64,000 nt of DNA from Ruminococcus sp. AM36-2AA (GTDB lineage: Bacteria; Bacillota; Clostridia; Lachnospirales; Lachnospiraceae): NCBI RefSeq assembly GCF_003461955.1, contig NZ_QTYB01000001.1, positions 302,332 to 366,331 of the forward strand, written 5' to 3'. The translations under genes and the position numbers were made by a program. The notes below the pieces were generated by a model. The model made no database searches. It saw only the letters and a list, made by a program, of their open reading frames with translations, and was not told where the DNA came from. Shown one piece after another: positions 32,813 to 41,368 of the stretch (its first letter is position 1; each line of letters starts with the position of its first letter).

Positions 32813-33073
32813 TTAGTCAATGTTATCCGAAGTAAGCTGATCCACTACAGCAATCGTATATATAGTTTCTTTTGATGGCATTAATGCAGCAGATATACCA
32901 AAAATTATAAAAATAATTCCAAATATAATTACAATTTTATCTACTTTCTCTTCATCGAGAAAACGAGATGCTGCAACTATAAAAGTAAATATAGCGATCA
33001 ATACACATATATTCTGTATATTTTTTGATATTCCAGCAAAATATATCAACCATGGATTAATAATTGGCTCCAT
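32813..33073 (-). CDS. Small membrane protein with in-frame tail after the stop
   Basis: An 86-residue protein with membrane segments at about 15-36 (I-S-K-N-I-Q-N-I-C-V-L-I-A-I-F) and 47-65 (I-V-I-I-F-G-I-I-F-I-I-F-G). It ends at TAA (32813-32815), but the same frame stays open for 28 more codons (I-G-K-S-S-K-D-V-V-D-Y-I-V-D) to a TGA near 32729, with no start codon other than a weak GTG. The tail reads like a soluble charged extension, so either a nonsense mutation or readthrough may be present. Function unknown. Confidence 0.6.
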   Translation of the reverse strand: MEPIINPWLIYFAGISKNIQNICVLIAIFTFIVAASRFLDEEKVDKIVIIFGIIFIIFGISAALMPSKETIYTIAVVDQLTSDNID

Positions 33074-33084
33074 AATTATACCTC

Positions 33085-33498
33085 TTATTTCGCTTTAGAT
33101 TCCACTTCACTTGCAATCTTCTTAACAACAAGACGTTTCGCAGCTAGTCTTAGACCAAATTCTAAATCAAATTTATCTCCTTCTTCTTCATTACAGGATG
33201 CCATAGCACTTAATGCACCTGATCTAACCTGTACTCGCTTTCCATTATGTCGATACTCAAATTTCAAATCTTTTTTACTTTTAGAAAACGGATCAACATA
33301 ATAGTAATACGCAACTTTCCAGACAGACCATTTCGGCTTCTTAAGATTTTTCTTCTCAACCTTGATATCATCAGATACCAAAAGCGTACAAATTTCCGTT
33401 AGAATTTTTGCAATATCTTCTTCAAATGCAGCAGCCATCACATCTGAAAATTTCATATCACCCAATGCCTGAACTCTATCAATTTTACTTTCAACCAT
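33085..33498 (-). CDS. Conserved-type protein, unknown
   Basis: A 137-residue protein. N-terminal half is acidic helix; the second half contains a beta hairpin K-W-S-V-W-K-V-A-Y-Y-Y-Y and R-H-N-G-K-R-V-Q-V-R, then a basic C-terminal helix. No catalytic motif. It sits inside the Ter-like cassette, 12 bases before the membrane protein, with AAAGGAG upstream of its ATG supplied by the preceding small gene. Confidence 0.55.
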   Translation of the reverse strand: MVESKIDRVQALGDMKFSDVMAAAFEEDIAKILTEICTLLVSDDIKVEKKNLKKPKWSVWKVAYYYYVDPFSKSKKDLKFEYRHNGKRVQVRSGALSAMASCNEEEGDKFDLEFGLRLAAKRLVVKKIASEVESKAK

Positions 33499-33501
33499 AT
33501 C

Positions 33502-33621
33502 TCATTTCTCCTTTTTATCTCTGTTAAAAAATTTTTTATAAATATAATGACCTGTGCAACATCCAACAATAAAAATCGTTACTGCGATTACAGCAAATGT
33601 TCCAACATTCAATACAATCAT
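33502..33621 (-). CDS. 39-residue single-pass membrane peptide
   Basis: ATG 33621 follows AAAGGAAAATAAA; the frame ends in TGA at 33502. Residues 3-23 form one membrane helix (V-L-N-V-G-T-F-A-V-I-A-V-T-I-F-I-V-G) with a Cys pair, followed by a positively charged tail (K-K-F-F-N-R-D-K-K). The stop lies inside the next gene's ribosome region, which supports coupling. It could anchor or modulate the PspA-like or ATPase proteins of the cassette; that is inference. Confidence 0.6.
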   Translation of the reverse strand: MIVLNVGTFAVIAVTIFIVGCCTGHYIYKKFFNRDKKEK

Positions 33622-33622
33622 T

Positions 33623-34366
33623 TTATTTTCCTTTCCTTGCTTTTAACTCCTGCAGTTTCTTATCAATGGCCTCATCTTTCATCTTCTTATCAAGGCGCTT
33701 CTGCTGTACATCTGCAGACGCATCAAATGCTGCTTTTGTACCATCCGCAGCCTCTTTTTGCTTTTTGATACCTTCGCGAACAACTTCAAGCATTTTATCT
33801 TCTTCCTTGTCTGAAGCACCTGGAGTAACCTGTAAGGATTTTGTAACCTGTGCTGTTTCAAGAGTAAGAATTGCCTTATCCTTTTCAGACTTAAGATCGT
33901 TTACCGCCTGAAGCGCACTGTCAAGCATTTCCTTTTGAGCGGTTGCATTAGATCTAAGCTCTTTAAGTGTATCTTTTAAAACAGCAATCTTATCTTCTGC
34001 ATCCTGCTGCTTTTTCAAATATACTTTAGCCCCTTCATCGTCTCCTTTATCAATACAAGCATTGATATTTAAATTAAGCTGCATATTTTCTTTCTGTAAT
34101 GCTCGAAGCTGCTCCTCATAAGAAGTGATCTTACCAAGCATCTGTGTATAGATCTGATTTGCCTTATTATACTGATCCTTTTTTGCATCAATCGCTTCAT
34201 TATAATAGGCTTTTGCCCCTTCAGGGGTGGAGGCATCTTTAATGATAGCCTCCGTTGCTGTACCTGTTGCCCTTGTTTTTACTCGTTTCCCTGTTTTACT
34301 TCTGAAAAAGAAAAACGCTGCAATGATAATAGCAATTAATAATACTGCTCCAAATGTAATTTTCAT
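33623..34366 (-). CDS. Membrane-anchored PspA-like coiled-coil protein
   Basis: A 247-residue protein with one N-terminal membrane helix (residues 4-21, G-A-V-L-L-I-A-I-I-I-A-A-F-F) and a long coiled coil from about 50 to 200 with the PspA/IM30 pattern of Y-N-E-A-I, K-x-x-Q-Y and A-K-x-Y-L-K-K-Q-Q. The PspA family protects the membrane under stress; Ter gene clusters often include such proteins. It directly precedes TerD by two bases, which supports a shared role. Confidence 0.7.
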   Translation of the reverse strand: MKITFGAVLLIAIIIAAFFFFRSKTGKRVKTRATGTATEAIIKDASTPEGAKAYYNEAIDAKKDQYNKANQIYTQMLGKITSYEEQLRALQKENMQLNLNINACIDKGDDEGAKVYLKKQQDAEDKIAVLKDTLKELRSNATAQKEMLDSALQAVNDLKSEKDKAILTLETAQVTKSLQVTPGASDKEEDKMLEVVREGIKKQKEAADGTKAAFDASADVQQKRLDKKMKDEAIDKKLQELKARKGK

Positions 34367-34368
34367 GA

Positions 34369-35007
34369 TTAATCCCTTCCCTCATCAATGTCAAGACCGA
34401 AATTCTTAAACAATTCTGTCATTCCTCCGGTATATCCTGATCCAAGCGCCTGGAATTTAAATCCATCTCCGTATTTATAAAGTCTTCCCATCTCTACAGC
34501 ATTCAGATTTTCAAAATTCTCATTCTCAGACAGATCATATTCGTACTTATCTCCGTCTGGATTATCATAATCACAGATCATCATAGTTGCATTACTTACC
34601 ATACCAAAATTCTGAAGGCGCTGCACCGCTCTGAAAATAGTAAGACAAATGGTAAAGTCTGTTTTATTCTCCGGGAACTGATCTGCATGGACAATAAAGT
34701 ACTCATCATAATGCTTTCCATTAAACATCATGCCCTGAGAATCATTTCCGGTAAGATTATCTCCGGAATAATCAACCCACGGATAAGCAGATCCATCTCC
34801 ATATGTATTGTAATTTACCAAATCTCCAGGATAAGTGACTTTTCTATCTGTATTAGTTAAGAATCCGTTAATATCAAAATCAATGTCTGCTTCTCCGGAA
34901 TAACGATTCTGGTCCCAATTTACACCAATAAAGAAATTTTTTACTGCTGATCCATCTTCTTTTGTCATACTGATTTTCTGATTTTTGCTCATATTAATTG
35001 TTGCCAT
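34369..35007 (-). CDS. TerD-family stress protein
   Basis: A 212-residue TerD-domain protein: I-N-M-S-K-N-Q-K-I-S-M-T at the start, G-V-N-W-D-Q-N, D-I-D-F-D-I-N-G-F (Ca2+-ligand acidic cluster), and D-E-Y-F-I-V-H-A-D-Q-F-P-E-N-K, all in family order. TerD proteins bind calcium and act in tellurite, colicin and phage-stress responses with TerB, TerC, TerF and VWA partners. The VWA and ATPase neighbours here fit that role. It has its own promoter copy. Confidence 0.9.
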   Translation of the reverse strand: MATINMSKNQKISMTKEDGSAVKNFFIGVNWDQNRYSGEADIDFDINGFLTNTDRKVTYPGDLVNYNTYGDGSAYPWVDYSGDNLTGNDSQGMMFNGKHYDEYFIVHADQFPENKTDFTICLTIFRAVQRLQNFGMVSNATMMICDYDNPDGDKYEYDLSENENFENLNAVEMGRLYKYGDGFKFQALGSGYTGGMTELFKNFGLDIDEGRD

Positions 35008-35036
35008 ATTCTTAATCTCCTTTAATTTGCGTTATT

Positions 35037-35065
35037 TATATAAAATTTATTATTTACAGTATAGA
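35037..35065 (-). promoter_or_regulatory. Conserved promoter element, copy 10
   Basis: Minus strand: TCTATA at 35060-35065, 17-bp spacer CTGTAAATAATAAATTT, TATATA at 35037-35042; it precedes the TerD start by 30 bases. Confidence 0.7.
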
Positions 35066-35066
35066 A

Positions 35067-35873
35067 TTATTTTTTATTGAGCCAATCTTTGTACTGGCGA
35101 AGAATCTCTGTATACAGCTGCTCGTCATTCATTTTGTTCATGTCTTTTACAGCAGTAAAACCAGTATTATCATGTTTTCTGCCTTCCATATGATCTAAAG
35201 CTCGAAGATAATTAAAACTTTCATCTCCAATTCCAATAAACTGTACAAACATATTGTAATTAGAAAGTTCTTTTACGATTTTATTTGTCTCATTCGTATC
35301 CCAATTTTCTCCATCTGTGATAAAAATAATAAATGCTGGAACTTCACTTGGCTCAATATCTTTGTAATAAGAAACCATTTCCTTTAATACAGGAGCATAA
35401 TTGGTTCCGCCCATACTCATATTTGCTTTATTCATTACTTTTCTTACATATGTTGAATAATTGTCTTTTGTAACAGCTGCAAGTCTCTCACTTCCGTTAG
35501 AAAATAACCAACTCTCAAGTTCACCATTATCATCAAATCGAAGAGCAATTGGTAACAGCCGAGAAACTGTTTCCTGAACAGATCCATTACGGAAAAGATT
35601 GCTCATGCTTCCGGAATAATCCATAGCCAATGCTACTCTCGCTACATGTTTTGTCATGTCAATTTTGTTATCTTTTGACATATTGATCAGGACAGTTTTT
35701 AAATTTTCTTCATGTTTCGACATATCGATTGGCATTACCGGAGAATTTGGTTCCTCATCATTCTGATTTTGCATCTGATCCTGCAAATCTTTTTCTGTTG
35801 TAATCTGCTGTGTTACCATGCTTCCTGTTGAACCATTTTCTTTCTTCCCAAATAACTTTCCTAAAAATCCCAT
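35067..35873 (-). CDS. TerF-like VWA-domain protein
   Basis: A 268-residue protein: a short linker with an M-S-K-D-N-K-I-D-M-T strand shared with TerD proteins, then a VWA domain with an intact metal site D85-Y-S-G-S89, a conserved S-M-G-G-T-N-Y-A (MIDAS threonine) and F-I-T-D-G-E-N-W. The TerF/TerY subfamily pairs such a VWA with Ter proteins. Only 12 bases separate it from the P-type ATPase gene, so they are co-transcribed. It likely senses metal and binds partner proteins. Confidence 0.85.
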   Translation of the reverse strand: MGFLGKLFGKKENGSTGSMVTQQITTEKDLQDQMQNQNDEEPNSPVMPIDMSKHEENLKTVLINMSKDNKIDMTKHVARVALAMDYSGSMSNLFRNGSVQETVSRLLPIALRFDDNGELESWLFSNGSERLAAVTKDNYSTYVRKVMNKANMSMGGTNYAPVLKEMVSYYKDIEPSEVPAFIIFITDGENWDTNETNKIVKELSNYNMFVQFIGIGDESFNYLRALDHMEGRKHDNTGFTAVKDMNKMNDEQLYTEILRQYKDWLNKK

Positions 35874-35885
35874 TTTTTATTCTCC

Positions 35886-38543
35886 TTATTTCTTATTTTT
35901 TATAGAATATATTAACCTAACTAACAATTCTCCACCAATCATACAAGATGGAAAAGCAAATACAAAAATCCATTGCTTTAAATTAAGCGCAGTAGTCTGT
36001 ACAAAATTACCTGCTATATTGCATAATAAAAGTGTTGCAACAATAATGCCAATTGCAATATAAACAAATGATTTATTTTCACGAATTCCTTTAAATAAAT
36101 TAATGCTATCTGTACGAATCGAAAATCCATTAAATACTGCAGCAATACATAATGCAGCAAATCGTGCTGTCATAGATTCTATTTCAGTTGGATATAGATT
36201 TTTAAAGAATATAATAATTCCAAATATTAATAAAAAGTCTACGGTTGTGTCAAGTATTCTTGCCATTGCACCATTGATAAATAATCCAGATCCTTTTCTT
36301 AATGGTTTCTCTTTCATGTACTCTTCTTTCGGTGGTTCTCCACCAAAGCTTAGAGAATTCAGAGAGTCCATGATGATATTGATAATGAGGATCTGTACTG
36401 CCGCCAGGAACGGGCTTCCTCCAGAGATAACCGGATATAACATACTCATAATAAGTAATGATATATTAATTGGAAGCTGAAACTCGAGAAACATCATAAT
36501 ATTATGCATAAATGTTCTACCAAGCTCTATGCCTTTTACGACACTTGCAAAGTTATTATCTGTAAGAATAATATCTCCTGCTTCCTTTGCTACATCTGAC
36601 CCTGCCTGCATTGCGAAACCAACATCTGCCTTTTTAAGTGCTGGAGAATCATTTACACCATCACCTGTCATAGCGACAGACATCCCAGCGTTCCCTTCAG
36701 ACATTCCGACTCCAACAGACATTCCTGTATTCTGTGCAATATTTACAAGACGAAGCTTTGTGTTTGGTGAACATCTTGAGATTACTGTAAGCTTTGGAAG
36801 AATTTCTCTTACCTTTTCATCTGTCATAGCTTCAAATTCATCATTGGTAACAGCTAAGTCTCCTGCTCTGTAAATACCTGCTTCCGTTGCTACAGCTTTT
36901 GCTGTTTCAAGGCAATCACCAGTGATCTCAATAACCTGGATGCCTGCGTTATGTGCTACTCTGACCGCCTCTGGCACTTCCGGTCTGATCGGATCAACAA
37001 CGCCAATCACACAGAGAAAACTCATATTGTCAGGAAGATCATTTTCTTTAAAGCTATCAGACATAGTTAATACAATGCAACGCATTGCTTTTTCTGTCAT
37101 TCCTTTAATATATGATCTGAGTGCGTCCTTTTTAGTTTCTCCGAACTCGTCTACGTAACCATCAGGATGAACAAAATGAGTACATCCATCAATTAACTTC
37201 TCTGGCGCACCTTTATAAAATGTTACAGTATTTTCACCATTGTCTACCATAATGGCCGAATATTTATTTTCACTACTGAATGGCTGTTTTGCCTTGACTG
37301 TAAATCTATTCTTAACACCGGAAGCATCCGTTGAAGAATACATACCAAGTACGGCGCGATCAATAGAGTTACCGCCAGTAATATTTCCATTAGAATCAAA
37401 TTCTGCACTGTTATTTAGGCAAATATTATTCATAATCAAATCATTAAGCACAGATTTTGAATTCATAATATTCTCACACAATCCGTTTACCATTGTCTTC
37501 GGAGTCATTACTCCAGTGGTGAGGGTTCCTGTTTTATCAGTACAAATAAGATTTACGTATGCAAGCTCTGGAATCTTTCCTGGATTTTTGGCCAGGATAT
37601 TAAATTTTTCCATAGTACTTACATTTTGCTTTGTAACAAGTTTAATAATAAGTGGCAATCCTTCCGGAACCGCAGCTACAATAATCGTTAGTGCATTTGC
37701 AAAGTTCTGTGCGATTTTCTGTACGATTTCAAGAATATCTCCTGAAAAATATGAGCCAAAACCACCAACATTCATAATTCCGGATACAGTCATGACAATA
37801 AAAGCAAGAACTGCTGCGATTGTTCCCCACTTGGAAATAAAATTGCACAGATTATCAATCGCAATATCAAGAGCTGTTTTGGGAGCTTCAAGAGTTTGCA
37901 TTTTAACAAGCGTATCGCCATTAACTGTGTTTATACCGACAGCCGTTACAAGCATTTTGCCTTCCCCGGCAACTACTGTAGTACCTGCAAAAAGGTAGTT
38001 TTGATTAGTATATGTATCTGTAGATGTTGATTTGGTATAAACGAATCCATCTATCGGAGTTTTAACGCATTCTTTTGTTTCACCATTGATGGCCGCATTA
38101 TTTACAGAGATTTTTCCTTCAACAATATATCCATCTGCAAAGATTTCCTGGCCAGTTCTAATAATGACGAGATCTCCAACTACAATATCATCTTTATTAA
38201 TTGTTTGTAGCTTCCCATCTCTAATTACATCGCAATATCGCACGGATGTTTTAGCTCTTAGCTCTGCAGCTGATTTCTGAACACCAAGTCCAGTCTTAAT
38301 TGCCAAACCAGTAACAATGGCAAGAACTAAGAGGATCATAATTGGTTCGGATAACTCCGCTACACCTAATATTCCAAGCACAAGTTCAAATACAGCGATA
38401 ATAATTAAAATCAATGTAATTGGTTCTGTCAGTGCTTCTTTTGCAAAATGATACCATTTCTTTTGTTTCGGTTCAGGAAGCTTGTTACTCCCATGTAATC
38501 TTCGGCTCTCTTCAACCTGTTCATTTGATAAACCGTTCTTCAT
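35886..38543 (-). CDS. P-type Ca2+-type cation-transporting ATPase (P2, PMCA/SERCA-like)
   Basis: A complete 885-residue P-type ATPase. D336-K-T-G-T-L-T is the phosphorylation loop, K-G-A-P-E (about 444-448) the nucleotide site, T-G-D-G-V-N-D (about 626-632) the hinge, and N-G-E-T-K the actuator TGE variant. P-E-G-L-P in M4 and a late N-I-I-M-D-S M6 segment resemble PMCA-type Ca2+ pumps. About ten membrane helices are present. A 15-residue insert before TGDGVND repeats GMSV. It should pump Ca2+ or a related cation out of the cytosol. A full-length P-type pump is very rare in phages. Confidence 0.9.
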   Translation of the reverse strand: MKNGLSNEQVEESRRLHGSNKLPEPKQKKWYHFAKEALTEPITLILIIIAVFELVLGILGVAELSEPIMILLVLAIVTGLAIKTGLGVQKSAAELRAKTSVRYCDVIRDGKLQTINKDDIVVGDLVIIRTGQEIFADGYIVEGKISVNNAAINGETKECVKTPIDGFVYTKSTSTDTYTNQNYLFAGTTVVAGEGKMLVTAVGINTVNGDTLVKMQTLEAPKTALDIAIDNLCNFISKWGTIAAVLAFIVMTVSGIMNVGGFGSYFSGDILEIVQKIAQNFANALTIIVAAVPEGLPLIIKLVTKQNVSTMEKFNILAKNPGKIPELAYVNLICTDKTGTLTTGVMTPKTMVNGLCENIMNSKSVLNDLIMNNICLNNSAEFDSNGNITGGNSIDRAVLGMYSSTDASGVKNRFTVKAKQPFSSENKYSAIMVDNGENTVTFYKGAPEKLIDGCTHFVHPDGYVDEFGETKKDALRSYIKGMTEKAMRCIVLTMSDSFKENDLPDNMSFLCVIGVVDPIRPEVPEAVRVAHNAGIQVIEITGDCLETAKAVATEAGIYRAGDLAVTNDEFEAMTDEKVREILPKLTVISRCSPNTKLRLVNIAQNTGMSVGVGMSEGNAGMSVAMTGDGVNDSPALKKADVGFAMQAGSDVAKEAGDIILTDNNFASVVKGIELGRTFMHNIMMFLEFQLPINISLLIMSMLYPVISGGSPFLAAVQILIINIIMDSLNSLSFGGEPPKEEYMKEKPLRKGSGLFINGAMARILDTTVDFLLIFGIIIFFKNLYPTEIESMTARFAALCIAAVFNGFSIRTDSINLFKGIRENKSFVYIAIGIIVATLLLCNIAGNFVQTTALNLKQWIFVFAFPSCMIGGELLVRLIYSIKNKK

Positions 38544-38735
38544 TTAAAATTTCCTTTCTATTTCTTCTAATATTCTGCAAAGCTTTCCCAGCTTTCCAGT
38601 AAATTTATATATTATCATCACTACTGCGTACATAAAGGTTATAAAAAATACTATGAAAACTAATATTCCCATTAATACCAATACAAAGTACGCAGTAAGT
38701 AATGTAATATTTAACAATTCTGTGATCAACATCAT
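38544..38735 (-). CDS. Small single- or two-pass membrane protein
   Basis: A 63-residue protein: residues 8-45 are almost wholly hydrophobic (L-N-I-T-L-L-T-A-Y-F-V-L-V-L-M-G and V-F-F-I-T-F-M-Y), followed by a basic tail. Its ATG overlaps the stop of the preceding gene (ATGA), and it ends one base before the P-type ATPase start, so it may be a small regulatory subunit of that pump, as phospholamban-like peptides are; this is inference from position. Confidence 0.65.
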   Translation of the reverse strand: MMLITELLNITLLTAYFVLVLMGILVFIVFFITFMYAVVMIIYKFTGKLGKLCRILEEIERKF

Positions 38736-39112
38736 GCCTTAAGCATTGCCTGTAGTTCCTCAATAGACTTTCCGGCAAGCTCTTCATTCTGTTTGCGCTC
38801 AATCAGTTCAAGCAGTTTCTGATTGTATTCTTTTTTGTCTTTTGCCTGAAGACGCTCTTCAATCTCTTCCTGCTTAAATTTAACAATATATTTTACAATC
38901 TGAATCTTATTATCAAGTTCCTGATCTTCTGCTGTTTTTACCTGAAGAAGACTCTCTTCGTCATTCTGTTTTTTCTGTTTATTAAGAGATTTGAATACAG
39001 AATCAAGATCCTGCAATTTCAGATCCCAAAGATCCTCGACAGAAATCATTCCTTTAAATGGGAAACGATATTTTCCCTTTGTAGCTGCTTCAAAAATGTT
39101 TGTGATTGTCAT
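38732..39112 (-). CDS. Small helical protein, unknown
   Basis: A 126-residue, charged, helical protein: an N-terminal F-P-F-K-G-M-I-S-V-E-D-L-W-D-L segment and a C-terminal coiled coil ending E-L-Q-A-M-L-K-A. ATG 39112 follows AAGGAGATAAGATT and promoter copy 11. It starts the unit that runs through the membrane protein, P-type ATPase, VWA and TerD genes. No family recognised. Confidence 0.6.
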   Translation of the reverse strand: MTITNIFEAATKGKYRFPFKGMISVEDLWDLKLQDLDSVFKSLNKQKKQNDEESLLQVKTAEDQELDNKIQIVKYIVKFKQEEIEERLQAKDKKEYNQKLLELIERKQNEELAGKSIEELQAMLKA

Positions 39113-39137
39113 AATCTTATCTCCTTTTTATAATATT

Positions 39138-39166
39138 GATATAAAATTTATTAATAACAGTGTCAA
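39138..39166 (-). promoter_or_regulatory. Conserved promoter element, copy 11
   Basis: Minus strand: exact TTGACA at 39161-39166, 17-bp spacer CTGTTATTAATAAATTT, TATATC at 39138-39143; likely the main promoter of the P-type ATPase/Ter unit. Confidence 0.75.
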
Positions 39167-39167
39167 A

Positions 39168-41234
39168 TTAGAATTTAATCTTTAATACTCTTTCTGTATT
39201 TCCTTTGACTTTTACAATTAAATCATTTCTCTTTGTAAAACTAAATCCCACACCAGAAAGTTGATCATCTACATCTTTTACATGCGCTTTTGCTCCAAGT
39301 GCTTCAAATACTCTTTTGTGTTTCTCAAGGTCTGATTTAAGAAATTCATTATAAAATCCATTAGGCTCTTCTGGATTTATACAATCTTTTAACATAAAGA
39401 ATAAATGCTGATGTCCAATTCCCTTCTGTTCATCCCAATAATTTGGAGAATAGCATACAACTGATACAGGTACAAACTGAAGAGTTTTAATTCCCCATAC
39501 ATCTTTGCTAACAGTAGCGCAATTTCCGTTGAGTTTATCTACAACTTTAAAGTTTCCATCATTATCAAGAATAACTTCAGCAACATCTACATCTCTACGT
39601 ACTGGATGATTATATTCATAAGAATGAATTTCTCCATTTACTTCGATCTCGGCTTTAAATCCCTGAGAATTTCTATACGAATACTGGTTAACATAAAATC
39701 TATATGTTCCAGGAATCATATTTGCTTTTGATGGAAAAGTAATATTTTCAACTGCAACACCTTTGCTTGCTTTGCACTGCTCAATCGGATGTGTAATATC
39801 AATGTCAAGATTTCCATTTGTACGTCTTGATACCTTATGACCAAAGTAAATGTGATCCCCGTCTCCCGGCTCTACGCAGTGAGCATCAAGATCTGAATTA
39901 TCTTTTCCGTCTCCGTCATTCCACTGAATGGAAAATCTTACAATACCTGTTACAGATCCACCGGCTGCTTTTACATTTTCCTTGATATCGGAATCAGTAA
40001 TATTTCCGGTATAAGCCCAAGAAAAACCATTATTCCATTTAAACATTGTCTTTGCTTCTTTGTTTTCTGGGGCAATCAAAGATACCATATTCTGTACATG
40101 TTTGTTCTCAAGATATACTTCGAGTTCCTTTGCAATTGGAAGCACATTCTTAATAAAGTCTTCTACAGAAATCTCTTCTACTCTCGTAAATTTCTTTGGA
40201 TCAATAGCTACTTCACTTTCCATCTCATCAAAAAGATCCATAGCTCCGGAAATTCTCTTTGCTGAATCTTTGTTAGAGAACAGGATGTTATTTACAGTAA
40301 TATCATCCAGCGTTGCAAATCTTCTCTGCAGTGCATCCATATATCCAAGTTCTGTAATAGTTTTCTTTGCATCTTCTAGCATCTTTTTAGTGAAAATTGC
40401 TTTCGGACGTTTGTAATTTGCAGGAGCTACGATTTGTTCATATTTCTTTACTGCTGTATCAAGTTCCATTCCTTCAGAAATATTTACAAGTAATGTTCCA
40501 ATACTGTGGTTACGAATCTTGCCAATAACAGCCCCAGCTTCAATAGATTTCTCCCAGGCATACAGATCTTTTTCTTTGCCTTCATACATTTTGCTGTACT
40601 CTTTCTGATATCTTTTAAATTCAGTAAGAGGTTTCTTCCACTCCGCTCCCTTGTATAATGAATTCTGCGCGATCAGCTCAAGAACTGTTTCTGTCGCTTC
40701 AATAGAAATCTCATCTAATGATCTTTTAAATACATGTTTGATTGCATTGTAATTTCCTTTTACAGTATCTTTAGTTTCATATCCTGTATAGATGAATTTC
40801 TTTGGGATATTCATAAAGAAATGATCGTATGTATTAACCTCTCCGGTTGGAAGCATTTCTCTGCTTTTCTTTGTTCCGATCACAGCTTCGTCTCTTACAT
40901 ACACTCCGTTAACATAACACTTCTTAATATATAGATCCATTACTTTTGCTACTACTGAATATATTCCGTCGTTGATATTAAGGTTCCAGATAGTATCTAC
41001 TTTCCCATCTTTAATAGTTACTACATTGCCAAGATCCCTAATAAAATGCCTGCAGCAGCTACAATCATATTTTCTTCTCTTTCTGTAAATTTCATTTGTT
41101 CCATCAGGAAATGAATCAAGATACAAATTATAAAACATTTCTGGATCCACATTAACAGTAAATAATACTTTTGCATCCTTTGTCATCTCTGTAAAATGTT
41201 TCTGCATCTCTTTTACAAACTCTGTAAATTTCAT
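39168..41234 (-). CDS. Large protein with C-terminal DUF2135-like beta-sandwich
   Basis: About 688 residues from ATG 41234 (M-K-F-T-E-F), chosen for AAAGGGAG upstream. The N-terminal part has two cysteine pairs (C-S-C-C, around residue 60) and long helices; residues about 440-590 match the YfaP/DUF2135 style: D-L-D-A-H-C-V-E-P, H-I-Y-F-G-H, L-D-I-D-I-T-H-P, and repeated Y-R-F-Y-V-N. Such domains occur beside VWA proteins in stress clusters. No enzyme motif is visible. It heads the Ter-like cassette under two promoters. Confidence 0.7.
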   Translation of the reverse strand: MKFTEFVKEMQKHFTEMTKDAKVLFTVNVDPEMFYNLYLDSFPDGTNEIYRKRRKYDCSCCRHFIRDLGNVVTIKDGKVDTIWNLNINDGIYSVVAKVMDLYIKKCYVNGVYVRDEAVIGTKKSREMLPTGEVNTYDHFFMNIPKKFIYTGYETKDTVKGNYNAIKHVFKRSLDEISIEATETVLELIAQNSLYKGAEWKKPLTEFKRYQKEYSKMYEGKEKDLYAWEKSIEAGAVIGKIRNHSIGTLLVNISEGMELDTAVKKYEQIVAPANYKRPKAIFTKKMLEDAKKTITELGYMDALQRRFATLDDITVNNILFSNKDSAKRISGAMDLFDEMESEVAIDPKKFTRVEEISVEDFIKNVLPIAKELEVYLENKHVQNMVSLIAPENKEAKTMFKWNNGFSWAYTGNITDSDIKENVKAAGGSVTGIVRFSIQWNDGDGKDNSDLDAHCVEPGDGDHIYFGHKVSRRTNGNLDIDITHPIEQCKASKGVAVENITFPSKANMIPGTYRFYVNQYSYRNSQGFKAEIEVNGEIHSYEYNHPVRRDVDVAEVILDNDGNFKVVDKLNGNCATVSKDVWGIKTLQFVPVSVVCYSPNYWDEQKGIGHQHLFFMLKDCINPEEPNGFYNEFLKSDLEKHKRVFEALGAKAHVKDVDDQLSGVGFSFTKRNDLIVKVKGNTERVLKIKF

Positions 41235-41266
41235 GTTTTTCTCCCTTTCTTTTAAATACATCATTT

Positions 41267-41295
41267 TAAGTAAAATTTATATTTTACAGTATTGA
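41267..41295 (-). promoter_or_regulatory. Conserved promoter element, copy 12
   Basis: Minus strand: TCAATA at 41290-41295, spacer CTGTAAAATATAAATTT, weak -10 (TACTTA) at 41267-41272, directly before the large DUF2135-like gene. Confidence 0.6.
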
Positions 41296-41303
41296 ATGAT
41301 ATT

Positions 41304-41332
41304 AATATATCACTTTTGACTCTCTGTGTCAA
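41304..41332 (-). promoter_or_regulatory. Consensus sigma-A promoter
   Basis: Minus strand: TTGACA at 41327-41332, 17-bp spacer, TATATT at 41304-41309, sandwiched between two copies of the conserved element. Confidence 0.75.
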
Positions 41333-41359
41333 TATCAAATTTATTAATAACATTCTCAA
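41331..41359 (-). promoter_or_regulatory. Conserved promoter element, copy 13
   Basis: Minus strand: TTGAGA at 41354-41359 with spacer ATGTTATTAATAAATTT; abuts the TTGACA of the consensus promoter below it, giving a composite operator-promoter. Confidence 0.6.
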
Positions 41360-41368
41360 AAGTAAACT

